Part shown: piece by piece, positions 43,302-51,390 of the stretch
Numbering within the stretch: position 1 is the stretch's first letter
Layout: the number at the start of each line of letters is the position of its first letter
Assembly: GCA_947497495.1 (NCBI GenBank)
Contig: CANMGT010000004.1
Coordinates: 173,730 to 237,729, forward strand
Direction of reading: 5' to 3'
DNA length: 64,000 nucleotides
Origin: an uncultured Lentibacter sp.
GTDB taxonomy: Bacteria > Pseudomonadota > Alphaproteobacteria > Rhodobacterales > Rhodobacteraceae
Program-made: the position numbers and the translations under genes
The notes under the pieces: generated by a model
What the model saw: only the letters and a program-made list of their open reading frames with translations
The model's database searches: none
What the model was told of the DNA's origin: nothing

Positions 43302-43946
43302 CTACGGCGCGCTGGCGATAACCGCACCAAGCTCGGCAAAGTCATCAAACTTCGCAACAAAGCTCAGGCTCTCGACCGGTACCTTGCAGTAGCCCTGCGT
43401 GAAAAACAGGAAATCAAGCCCGGCCCGCCGCGCTGTCTCCTCGTCAACTTCACTGTCACCGACAAAAATTGCCCGTGGCCCCAAGCCTTCGCAGGCTGCC
43501 AGCAAAGGCTGCGGATGCGGCTTGCGCTCGGCACAACTGTCTCCGCCAATTACCACATCAAACAAGCCCTCAAGCCCGAAATGCGTCAGGTTCACCTGTG
43601 CCGCGCCCAAGGGTTTGTTGGTGCAAATTCCCAAAACATGCCCCCGAGTTTTCAAGGCTTTCAAACTCTCCAGAACATTCGGATAAAGCCGCGCATGCGC
43701 CCCGTTCTGTGCCGTATATCCCGCCAGCACCCGCGCACTCAACTGCGGCACAGAGCCCTGATCAATCCCGCGCGCCGCGCAAGCCAGCCCAACCAGATGC
43801 GCCAGGCCAAGCCCGATAAACGAGATCACCTCGGCAAGCGAAAACGCCTCGTAGCCGTCCTCAACCATCACCGCATTCAAAGCCGTAGCAATGTCAGGGG
43901 CGCTGTCCAAAAGCGTCCCATCCAGATCAAAAATAATCGCCCGCAA
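43302..43946 (-). CDS. gph: Phosphoglycolate phosphatase-like HAD hydrolase
   Basis: IFDLDGTLLDSAPDI; FVGDSEVDEETARRAG. Confidence 0.87.
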   Translation of the reverse strand: MRAIIFDLDGTLLDSAPDIATALNAVMVEDGYEAFSLAEVISFIGLGLAHLVGLACAARGIDQGSVPQLSARVLAGYTAQNGAHARLYPNVLESLKALKTRGHVLGICTNKPLGAAQVNLTHFGLEGLFDVVIGGDSCAERKPHPQPLLAACEGLGPRAIFVGDSEVDEETARRAGLDFLFFTQGYCKVPVESLSFVAKFDDFAELGAVIASAP

Positions 43947-43964
43947 AACCCAAGCCTTTCTTCT

Positions 43965-44043
43965 TGCCTAAAATATCCTGGGGGCGCGCGAGGGGGCAAA
44001 GCCCCCTCGCTTGGGTCGGATTGGCTTTGCCAATCCGAAACCG
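43965..44043 (-). repeat. Gene-end modular repeat, copy 3
   Basis: Minus strand: TTTCGGATTGGCAAAGCCAATCCGAC + GCGAGGGGGCTTTGCCCCCTCGC + CCCCCAGGATATTTTAGGCAAGAA. Confidence 0.75.
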
Positions 44044-44044
44044 C

Positions 44045-45766
44045 TCACATCTTGGCAGGAACTTCGATGCCCAAAAGCTCAAGGCCCAGTTTAAGTTGCC
44101 CCTGCGCCGCCGCCAAAAGCCCCAGGTGCGAGGCCGCCACCGTCGGATCAACCCCCTCCGCCAACACGCGGTTTGACTGGTAAAACGAGTTCGTCGCATT
44201 GGCGAGCTTATAGACATGCAGCGCGAGGTTGCTCGGCTTGCGTGTCTCCACAGACCGCGCGAGCTTGGCGGGGAACTCGTCAAGCGTCAGCACCAGAGCG
44301 CGCGCGCCCTCCGTCACCTCGCTGAACGCCGCAGGCGCAAGGCCCACAGCTTTCGCGTTCTCCATCAGCGAGGCAATCCGCACGCTGGTATACTGGATAT
44401 ACGGGCCGGTCTTGCCCTCAAACTGCAAGAACTGCTCCATATCAAAGATATAGTTGCTCTCACGGTCATGGCTTAGCTCGCCAAACTTGATCGCCGCAAT
44501 GGCGATCTGCTCGGCCGTTTCCTCAAGGGCGTCGCCTTCAACGCGGCCCATCTCTTCTAGCCGTGCGCGCGCCGCGGCGTGCATTTCTTCCATCAGATCA
44601 TGCAGGCGCATCACCCCGCCCTCGCGGGTCTTGAAGGGCTTGCCGTCAACCCCGTTCACCGTGCCAAAGGCCGTGTGCTCCAGCACAGCATCGCCGCTCA
44701 GCCCAGTCTGCTGGGCCGCCAGAAACACCTGCTGGAAGTGCATCTTCTGGCGCGCGTCCACCACGTAGAGGATAAACTCGGGGTCATCCGTTTCAACACG
44801 GTCAACAATCGTCGCCAGGTCTGTCGCGCCGTAGCCATAGCCGCCGTTGGAGTTGCGCAGCATCAGGGGCGGCAGCTTCTTGCCCTCCTTGAGGTGCACG
44901 ACAATCGCGCCCTCCGACAGCTCGGCCTCGCCTGCGGCTTCTAGCTTGCTCACAATCGGGCCCAACATGTCCTGATAGCGGCTCTCGCCATAAAAATAGG
45001 TGAACTCGCAGCCAAGCCGGCCATAGTCGCGCATCAGGCTCTCGGTGCTGACGTCAACAACCCGCTGCCAAAGCCGCATGTAGCGCTCATCGCCGGCCTG
45101 CATCGCTGTCGTCGCACGGCGCGCACGGTCGCGGAACGCTTCGTCTTCCTTGCTCTTGGCCGACGCCGCCGGATACCACGCCTGCAAGTCTTCCATCGTG
45201 ATCGGGCTCTTGGCTTCCACCTCAAACAGGTCAGGCCGCACATCCTCAATCTGGCTGATCAGCTGGCCAATCTGCAACCCCCAATCGCCAAGGTGCACAT
45301 CGCTCACCACGTCATGGCCTGCAAACTTGAGCACGTTGATCAAACCATGGCCGACAATCGCGGTGCGCAGGTGGCCCACGTGCATCTCTTTGGCAAGGTT
45401 CGGCCCGCCGTAATCCACCAGAAACTTGCGCGCGTCCTCAAGCGGCGTCAAAGCTCGCGAGTCGGCAGCGGTGGCCGCCACAAGGCCAACCAAAGCCGCA
45501 TCTGTTGCCTTGAAGTTCAAGAACCCGGGCTTCACCACTTCGGCCTCAAACAGCCCGTCAAGCTCAAGCGCGTCCAATACGGCGGCGCCCGCGTTCATCG
45601 GGTTCATCTTCCGGCTCTTGGCCACGCCCATCAAGCCGTTACACTGAAAGTCGGCCAGATCAGGCCTGTCGGACACGCGCACGCCGCCGAATTTGGCGTC
45701 ATAGCCGACGGCCTCGAATGCCGCCAAAACTTTGGCCTGTAATGTGTCAATCAGCGTCTGTGTCAT
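44045..45766 (-). CDS. argS: Arginyl-tRNA synthetase, E. coli-type, complete
   Basis: KFLVDYGGPNLAKEMHVGHLRTAIVG (HIGH), HLGDWGLQIGQLI, FKTREGGVMRLHDL (KMSK-region equivalent of E. coli ArgS), C-terminal DALR-like domain ending LGIEVPAKM. Confidence 0.95.
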   Translation of the reverse strand: MTQTLIDTLQAKVLAAFEAVGYDAKFGGVRVSDRPDLADFQCNGLMGVAKSRKMNPMNAGAAVLDALELDGLFEAEVVKPGFLNFKATDAALVGLVAATAADSRALTPLEDARKFLVDYGGPNLAKEMHVGHLRTAIVGHGLINVLKFAGHDVVSDVHLGDWGLQIGQLISQIEDVRPDLFEVEAKSPITMEDLQAWYPAASAKSKEDEAFRDRARRATTAMQAGDERYMRLWQRVVDVSTESLMRDYGRLGCEFTYFYGESRYQDMLGPIVSKLEAAGEAELSEGAIVVHLKEGKKLPPLMLRNSNGGYGYGATDLATIVDRVETDDPEFILYVVDARQKMHFQQVFLAAQQTGLSGDAVLEHTAFGTVNGVDGKPFKTREGGVMRLHDLMEEMHAAARARLEEMGRVEGDALEETAEQIAIAAIKFGELSHDRESNYIFDMEQFLQFEGKTGPYIQYTSVRIASLMENAKAVGLAPAAFSEVTEGARALVLTLDEFPAKLARSVETRKPSNLALHVYKLANATNSFYQSNRVLAEGVDPTVAASHLGLLAAAQGQLKLGLELLGIEVPAKM

Positions 45767-45891
45767 GCGCTCGCCCTTTGATGCCTTGAAAGTCGCGCTT
45801 TCATAGGCCCAATCGGCGACAAAGGGAACAGCCAATGAAAGCAGCAAAGGCTTCCCCTCGCGGCCCTTTCTCTGCTATCGCAGTCCCCATG

Positions 45892-47064
45892 ATGACACCG
45901 CAAGATATCCTCAACGGCGCAGGGGCCATGGCGAATGTCGAGTTTGTCTCGGCCTACCCCAACCGCCCCTTGAGGGCCGAAGACGCCTATGCCGCCTTCA
46001 CAGGCGACGTGTTGGCAAACCTGCTGACGCATTGTGGCTGGCAAGTCACGCGCGAATACTACGTCAACGACGCAGGCCCGCAGGCCGACGCCTTGGCGCG
46101 CGGCATCTTTGCCCGCCTCACAAACGCCGAGCACTTTGAAGACAGCGAAACAACCGCCATCACAGAAGCCGTGCGCGCCGCCATAGCCTCCGACCTGCTC
46201 CAATCCGGTGAGGAGACATGGCTCCCCGACGTGCGCCGCGCAGCCATCGCCGCTGCGCTCGCCTCGATCAAAGCCGATCTGGCCAGCCTCAACGTGCGCT
46301 TTGATGTCTTCACACCCGACACAAACGTCGCCGCCGAAAGCGCCCTGCCCAAGCTCCTGCAAAGCTTCGCCAGCAAAGGCCTGCTCACCGATGCCTCAGG
46401 TGCACCGCTCGCAGAGGCCCCCGCAAAGCCCACAGGCCGCCTCATGCTTGACACGCCCCAACTGGGCGACGCGCGCAAGCGCCCGCTCACAGGCGCCGAG
46501 GGACGCTACACCTACTTCGCCTATGATCTCGCCTATCACCAGCACAAGCTGGCGCGCGGCTTCTCGCTTCTGGTTGACGTGTTTCGCAAAGACTACGGCA
46601 GTTACGGCCCCGGCCTTGCGGCGGGTGTCAGCGTGATGAGTGCGGGCAAAGCCGAGTTGCAAACCTCGCTGCTTGAGCCGGTGCTTGGCGCGCGCCGCGA
46701 AGATGCCCCGCCCGCTCTGGGCGAGCTGCTCGCTTACTACGGCGCCCAAAGCCTGCGCCGCCTCTACCTGTCCCATGAAGCCGGCACGCCGCTCGAGCTT
46801 GCCTGCGACGCCGACACCAGACAAGCGCTGCAAGCCGCCGAAGACACACATCTCGCGGCCCTCGCCCTGCCCGCGGCCCAAACGCCCGAAGCCCTGCTTG
46901 AAGGCTACGCCGCCGCGCTCAAAGCCAGCATGACAGAGAAAACCCCGCAAAGCCTCATGGCCTATACCGACACGCTCGCAACGGCCCTCACCGAGGCCGG
47001 AGCGGCCTCGGTGAGGGCCAAAGCCCAACTCACACAGTGCCGGCATTTGCTCGGCCTCACCTGA
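45892..47064 (+). CDS. ArgRS-derived protein lacking HIGH and KMSK motifs (putative pseudo-synthetase)
   Basis: ANVEFVSAYPNRPL, TGDVLANLLTHCGWQVTREYYVNDAGPQADALAR, EETWLPDVRRAAIAAALASIKADLASLNVRFDVF, YTYFAYDLAYHQHKLARGFSLLVDVFRKDYGSY, SAGKAELQ all match segments of alphaproteobacterial-type ArgRS; HVGH replaced by RAED, KMSK region replaced by GARREDAPP. ORF also open to an ATG at 45835. Confidence 0.85.
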   Translation: MTPQDILNGAGAMANVEFVSAYPNRPLRAEDAYAAFTGDVLANLLTHCGWQVTREYYVNDAGPQADALARGIFARLTNAEHFEDSETTAITEAVRAAIASDLLQSGEETWLPDVRRAAIAAALASIKADLASLNVRFDVFTPDTNVAAESALPKLLQSFASKGLLTDASGAPLAEAPAKPTGRLMLDTPQLGDARKRPLTGAEGRYTYFAYDLAYHQHKLARGFSLLVDVFRKDYGSYGPGLAAGVSVMSAGKAELQTSLLEPVLGARREDAPPALGELLAYYGAQSLRRLYLSHEAGTPLELACDADTRQALQAAEDTHLAALALPAAQTPEALLEGYAAALKASMTEKTPQSLMAYTDTLATALTEAGAASVRAKAQLTQCRHLLGLT

Positions 47065-47075
47065 AAGAAGCCGCA

Positions 47076-47525
47076 ATGACGCTCACAATCCGCCCCATCC
47101 TAGCCTCGGACCGCGCCGCATGGGGGCCGCTTTTCACAGCCTACCTCGCGTTCTACGAAACATCCGTGCCCGACGCCGTTTACGACACAAGCTTTGCGCG
47201 GCTCATTTCAGGTAAAGACAACGAGTTCAAAGGCTTCATCGCCGAGCTTGACGGCGTTGCCGTGGGCCTCACCCACTTTCTCTATCACCGCCACATGTGG
47301 AGCGAAGCCAACACCTGCTACTTGCAAGATCTCTACGTTGCCCCCGAAACGCGCGGCACGGGCGCTGGCCGCAAATTGATAGAAGCGGTGCACACACAGG
47401 CCGCAAGCGACGGCTGCACAACAGTCTACTGGATGACGCAGGACTTCAACGAGACCGCCCGCAAACTCTACGACCGGATCGCAACGCTGACACCCTTCAT
47501 CAAATACAACAAACCTATCAGCTAA
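47076..47525 (+). CDS. GNAT family N-acetyltransferase
   Basis: LQDLYVAPETRGTGAGRKLIEAVHTQA; NETARKLYDRIA; start 11 nt after the ArgRS-like stop. Confidence 0.88.
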   Translation: MTLTIRPILASDRAAWGPLFTAYLAFYETSVPDAVYDTSFARLISGKDNEFKGFIAELDGVAVGLTHFLYHRHMWSEANTCYLQDLYVAPETRGTGAGRKLIEAVHTQAASDGCTTVYWMTQDFNETARKLYDRIATLTPFIKYNKPIS

Positions 47526-47560
47526 GCCCCGCAAAGGCGGCGACGCGAGCCAGAACCAGC

Positions 47561-47589
47561 GCGCCCGAACCGAGGGGCGGTTCGGGCGC
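47561..47589 (+). terminator. Strong GC hairpin downstream of GNAT (12-bp stem, no T-run)
   Basis: GCGCCCGAACCG AGGGG CGGTTCGGGCGC; immediately followed by a second 7-bp hairpin TGCCAAA/TTTGGCA (47590-47610). Confidence 0.55.
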
Positions 47590-47835
47590 TGCCAAACTGT
47601 GAATTTGGCATGGACCATCCTAGCACGGGTGAGTCAGGTGCAATCGCCTCTAAAGCTAAGGCAGGTCAGCTGAAACCCGACAGGCTGCGCGCGCGGCGTT
47701 AAGTTAATTTGCGTTAAGAATTAGCGGCAAAAACGTATGCACGCGTTATGCACGCAGTGCTGCATGGAAAGCTGCATACTGTAGGCACATTCGTTTCACG
47801 GTTAACGATCGCCGTTAACCACGCCGCGCGCGGCG

Positions 47836-48921
47836 TTAACCTTGGCCCAGATCTTCACGGGCAATCGACACGGTTTTGACGATCGCAAAACAGCTCTGGC
47901 CTTCGCGCAGCTTGAGCGCCGCAAGCGAGCGGCGGGTGATGCGCGCATGCAGCTCGCCCGCGCTGGTTTGCAGTGTCACAATTGCCCCGGGACCTTCTCC
48001 CGTGCGCAGCCTAAGCACTTGCCCTGAAAGGATATTCAGCGCCGAAAGCCCCTGTGGGCGCTCGGTTGCGACGATCACATCCTGCGCTGCGATCCGCACT
48101 CTGAGGGGCGTGCCGACAGGCTGCGCGACTTGCGGCACAACCAATGTGTCGGCGCCGGCTTCAAGCTCGCTCAACCCGTCATCAGAGTGCCGCGCAACCC
48201 TTGTTTGCAAGAGTGTTCCCACGCCGCGCACCCCGCCTGGCACCAGCGTCGGATCAGACAGAACCTCCGCCGCGCTGCCCTGCCCCAGCACGCGCCCCGC
48301 CTCCATCGAAACAACGGTGGTTGCGAGCCGCGCCGCCTCCGACACCGAGTGTGTCACGTAGAGAATGGGCAGCTTGAGCTCGTCGCGAAGCCTCTCAAAA
48401 TAGGGTAAAAGCTCGGCTTTGCGCGCCCCGTCCAGCGCCGCCAGCGGCTCGTCGGCCAAAAGCATCTTGGGGCCGCTTAAGAGCGCTCGCCCAAGGGCCA
48501 CGCGCTGGCGTTCACCACCAGAGAGTTTGGCGGGGCGACGGGCCATCAGGTGGCTGATTCCCAGCATCTCGATAATTTGGTTAACGTCAGCAGCCTGCGG
48601 TTTGTTAACGGCAAAGTAACGGCCATAGTTTAAATTCTTCTCGACACTCAGGTGCGGAAAAAGTCGTGCATCCTGAAACACAAATCCAAGCCCGCGCTTG
48701 TGAACTGGCAGGTTCACGCGCCTATCGCTGTCAAACAGGAGTTGATCGCCCAGCCGGATGTGCCCCCGCTCGGGCTGCACAAGCCCTGCCACCGCGTTCA
48801 GCAGCGTTGTCTTGCCCGAGCCGGAGGGGCCGAACAAGACCGTCAAACCAGCCGGAACCTCTAGCTTAGCATCAAGGCTAAAGCCCTTGAATTGCTTATT
48901 TATTTCAAGTGAAAGCGTCAT
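47836..48921 (-). CDS. modC: Molybdate ABC transporter ATP-binding protein
   Basis: FGPSGSGKTTLLNAVAGL, LSGGERQRVALGRALL, C-terminal TOBE/Mop-like domain. Confidence 0.93.
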   Translation of the reverse strand: MTLSLEINKQFKGFSLDAKLEVPAGLTVLFGPSGSGKTTLLNAVAGLVQPERGHIRLGDQLLFDSDRRVNLPVHKRGLGFVFQDARLFPHLSVEKNLNYGRYFAVNKPQAADVNQIIEMLGISHLMARRPAKLSGGERQRVALGRALLSGPKMLLADEPLAALDGARKAELLPYFERLRDELKLPILYVTHSVSEAARLATTVVSMEAGRVLGQGSAAEVLSDPTLVPGGVRGVGTLLQTRVARHSDDGLSELEAGADTLVVPQVAQPVGTPLRVRIAAQDVIVATERPQGLSALNILSGQVLRLRTGEGPGAIVTLQTSAGELHARITRRSLAALKLREGQSCFAIVKTVSIAREDLGQG

Positions 48922-49610
48922 TCTCCCGAGGCCTTTCTAGCCACTCGCTGCGCCAGATACTCCGACGCCAGAAGCGCTCCGACAGCAATCGCGACAGCTA
49001 TAATAACCAGCTTCACAGCCGAGCTTTCACCCCCCGGAACCTGCAGGAAAGCATAGACAGCCGAGGGCAAAGTCTGCGTCTCGCCGGGGATGTTGGACAC
49101 GAAAGTGATCGTCGCGCCGAACTCGCCCATCGCCTTGGCAAACCCGAGCACCGAGCCCGCCAGAATGCCCGGCACGGCGAGCGGCAATGTCACCGTTGAG
49201 AAGGCCCAGATGCGCGAGGCCCCAAGCGTGCTGGCGGCCTCCTCCAGCCGCGGATCAACCGCCTCGAGTGACAGCCGGATCGCGCGCACCATCAGCGGAA
49301 ACGCCATGATTGCCGCCGCCAGAACAGCCCCCGTCCAGCGGAACGCCAGTGGCAGCCCGATGGCCTCTAATACGCCCCCCAGAGCGCCTTGCGAGCCGAA
49401 GAGGATCAGCAACAAATACCCCGTCACAACAGGGGGCATGACAAGCGGTAAGTGCACCAGAACATTGAGCAATTGGCGCCCGTAAAAGCGTCCGCGCGCC
49501 AAGGCGTAGGCCACAAGAATGGCGAAGGGCAGGCTCACAAGCGTCGCCCAGAACGCGACCTTGAGAGAGAGGGCAACAGCCTGCCACTCCTGCGGACCAA
49601 GCCAGCTCAT
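48918..49610 (-). CDS. modB: Molybdate ABC transporter permease
   Basis: Multi-TM; EEAASTLGASRIWAFSTVTLPLAVPGILAGSVLGFAKAMGEFGATI EAA motif. Confidence 0.94.
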   Translation of the reverse strand: MSWLGPQEWQAVALSLKVAFWATLVSLPFAILVAYALARGRFYGRQLLNVLVHLPLVMPPVVTGYLLLILFGSQGALGGVLEAIGLPLAFRWTGAVLAAAIMAFPLMVRAIRLSLEAVDPRLEEAASTLGASRIWAFSTVTLPLAVPGILAGSVLGFAKAMGEFGATITFVSNIPGETQTLPSAVYAFLQVPGGESSAVKLVIIAVAIAVGALLASEYLAQRVARKASGE

Positions 49611-50368
49611 GGGCGTGCTCCAAGGCGCAAAAACCCGTGCTGTTCAAAGCGTTTCTGGGCGGCGTCGCTCTGCAAGAAAGCAAGGTATTGCGCCCCGCCA
49701 GAACCGGCTTTTGACGTCAATGCAGCGGGGTAAATGATGGGCGCATGACTCGCAGCCTCAAACTCGGCCCGCAGATAAACCCGCGGCTCGGCCTCAGCGT
49801 CGCTTGCGTAAACAATCCCCAACGCCACCTCGCCCCGCGCCACCAGCGCAAGGGCCGCACGCACGTTGTCTGTCTGAACAACGCGAGGTTTCAGCGCCTC
49901 CCAAAGGCCATGGAATTCAAGCGCTTGTTTGCCATAGATGCCTGCGGGGACAGCCTCAACGAGACCCATAGCCACCCGGCCTTCCAGCGTCGCAAACTCT
50001 CGCATTTCAATTGGTTCCCCCGCCTGAGGCGAGATCACAACAAGCCGGTTCCCAATCAGATCGACACGGCTGGTAGACGCTAAAAAACCTTGTTTTTCAA
50101 GCACATCCATCCAAGCTACATTGGCCGAAATGAATACATCCGCTGGCGCCCCCTGCCCGATCTGGCGCGCCAAAATCGACGAGCCAGCATAGACCAGACG
50201 CAACTCATGGCCGGAGTGCTTTTGATAGTCGGGCTGCAGATCATCAAGAACCGTTTTAAGGCTCGCCGCCGCAAACACCGTTACCACATCGGCCTGCGCC
50301 ATGGCAGCCCAAGAAAACGCCAGAACGACGAGCGGCAGTTTGAGTAAGTATCGGGTGCAAAGGCGCAT
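49607..50368 (-). CDS. modA: Molybdate ABC transporter substrate-binding protein
   Basis: Signal peptide; VTVFAAASLKTVLDDLQPDYQ; YAGSSILARQIGQGAPADVFISAN. Confidence 0.94.
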   Translation of the reverse strand: MRLCTRYLLKLPLVVLAFSWAAMAQADVVTVFAAASLKTVLDDLQPDYQKHSGHELRLVYAGSSILARQIGQGAPADVFISANVAWMDVLEKQGFLASTSRVDLIGNRLVVISPQAGEPIEMREFATLEGRVAMGLVEAVPAGIYGKQALEFHGLWEALKPRVVQTDNVRAALALVARGEVALGIVYASDAEAEPRVYLRAEFEAASHAPIIYPAALTSKAGSGGAQYLAFLQSDAAQKRFEQHGFLRLGARP

Positions 50369-50565
50369 CGCGGGCCTGTCCTTGTTTTGGTACGTTCCCC
50401 AGCTTTACGAAAAGAGGGGCCTTCTGCGCAAGCGCCAGCAGGCAGACTGAGCCTGATGGTAAAAACAGTTGCCATCAAGGGTTAACACTCTAAGCTCCCC
50501 CTGTTGCTCCACGCGGATTCTCTGCCTAAGACAAGCCGCGCGATGCCCAAATGATATGCTGGACC

Positions 50566-51354
50566 ATGACCGAAACACCAAATTCAAACAGATCAACCGC
50601 GACGCTCGAAGTTGAGGACCTTCATAAATCATTCGGTGATTTGGAGGTTCTCAAAGGCGTCTCGATGAAGGCCCATGAAGGCGATGTTGTCTCGATCATC
50701 GGCTCGTCCGGTTCGGGCAAAAGCACCTTCCTGCGTTGCATCAACCTGCTTGAATTGCCAACCTCCGGCACCATCCGTTTGAGTGGCGAAGAAGTGAAGT
50801 TCAAGGGCAGCGGGCTTAACCGAGTGCCCTCTGACAAGAAGCAAGTCGCCCGCCTGCGCTCGCAGCTCGGCATGGTGTTTCAAAGCTTCAACCTGTGGCA
50901 GCACATGAACGTTTTGCAGAACGTCATGGAAGGCCAGGTGCAGGTGCTGGGCGTGCCAAAAGCGGAAGCCCGCGAGCGCGCCGAAGCGATCCTTGAACGC
51001 GTTGGCCTATATGACAAACGCGAACAGTATCCGGCGTTTTTGTCAGGCGGCCAACAGCAGCGCGCCGCCATTGCGCGCGCCGTCGCGATGGAGCCGAAAG
51101 TGATGCTGTTTGATGAGCCGACATCAGCGCTTGACCCAGAATTGGTCGGCGAGGTTCTCAAAGTTATTCAAGGCCTTGCCGAAGAAGGCCGCACGATGAT
51201 CCTTGTCACGCATGAAATGAAGTTCGCGCGCGACGTATCCTCTGAAGTTGTCTATCTGCATGAAGGCCGTGTCGAAGAGCGTGGCGCACCAGATGACATC
51301 TTCAACAACCCAACGAGTGAACGCTTTGCCGCGTTCATTCAAAACGCCCACTAG
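50566..51354 (+). CDS. Polar amino-acid ABC transporter ATPase (HisP/OccP type)
   Basis: SIIGSSGSGKSTFLRCINLLE, LSGGQQQRAAIARAVAM, VMLFDEPTSALDPELVGEVL. Confidence 0.93.
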   Translation: MTETPNSNRSTATLEVEDLHKSFGDLEVLKGVSMKAHEGDVVSIIGSSGSGKSTFLRCINLLELPTSGTIRLSGEEVKFKGSGLNRVPSDKKQVARLRSQLGMVFQSFNLWQHMNVLQNVMEGQVQVLGVPKAEARERAEAILERVGLYDKREQYPAFLSGGQQQRAAIARAVAMEPKVMLFDEPTSALDPELVGEVLKVIQGLAEEGRTMILVTHEMKFARDVSSEVVYLHEGRVEERGAPDDIFNNPTSERFAAFIQNAH

Positions 51355-51390
51355 CAAAAAACCAACTCAAAAACCAACCGGGAGACGACC

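Noticed and set aside
45892-47064. Interpretation of the ArgRS-like ORF as a functional second arginyl-tRNA synthetase
   Set aside because: HIGH and KMSK motifs and the Arg-binding Asn are all replaced; N-terminal and most of the C-terminal domain missing
46396-47076. 226-aa ORF on the - strand opposite the ArgRS-like gene
   Set aside because: Considered as an alternative to the ArgRS-like frame; its composition is shadow-like, whereas the + frame has many ArgRS motifs
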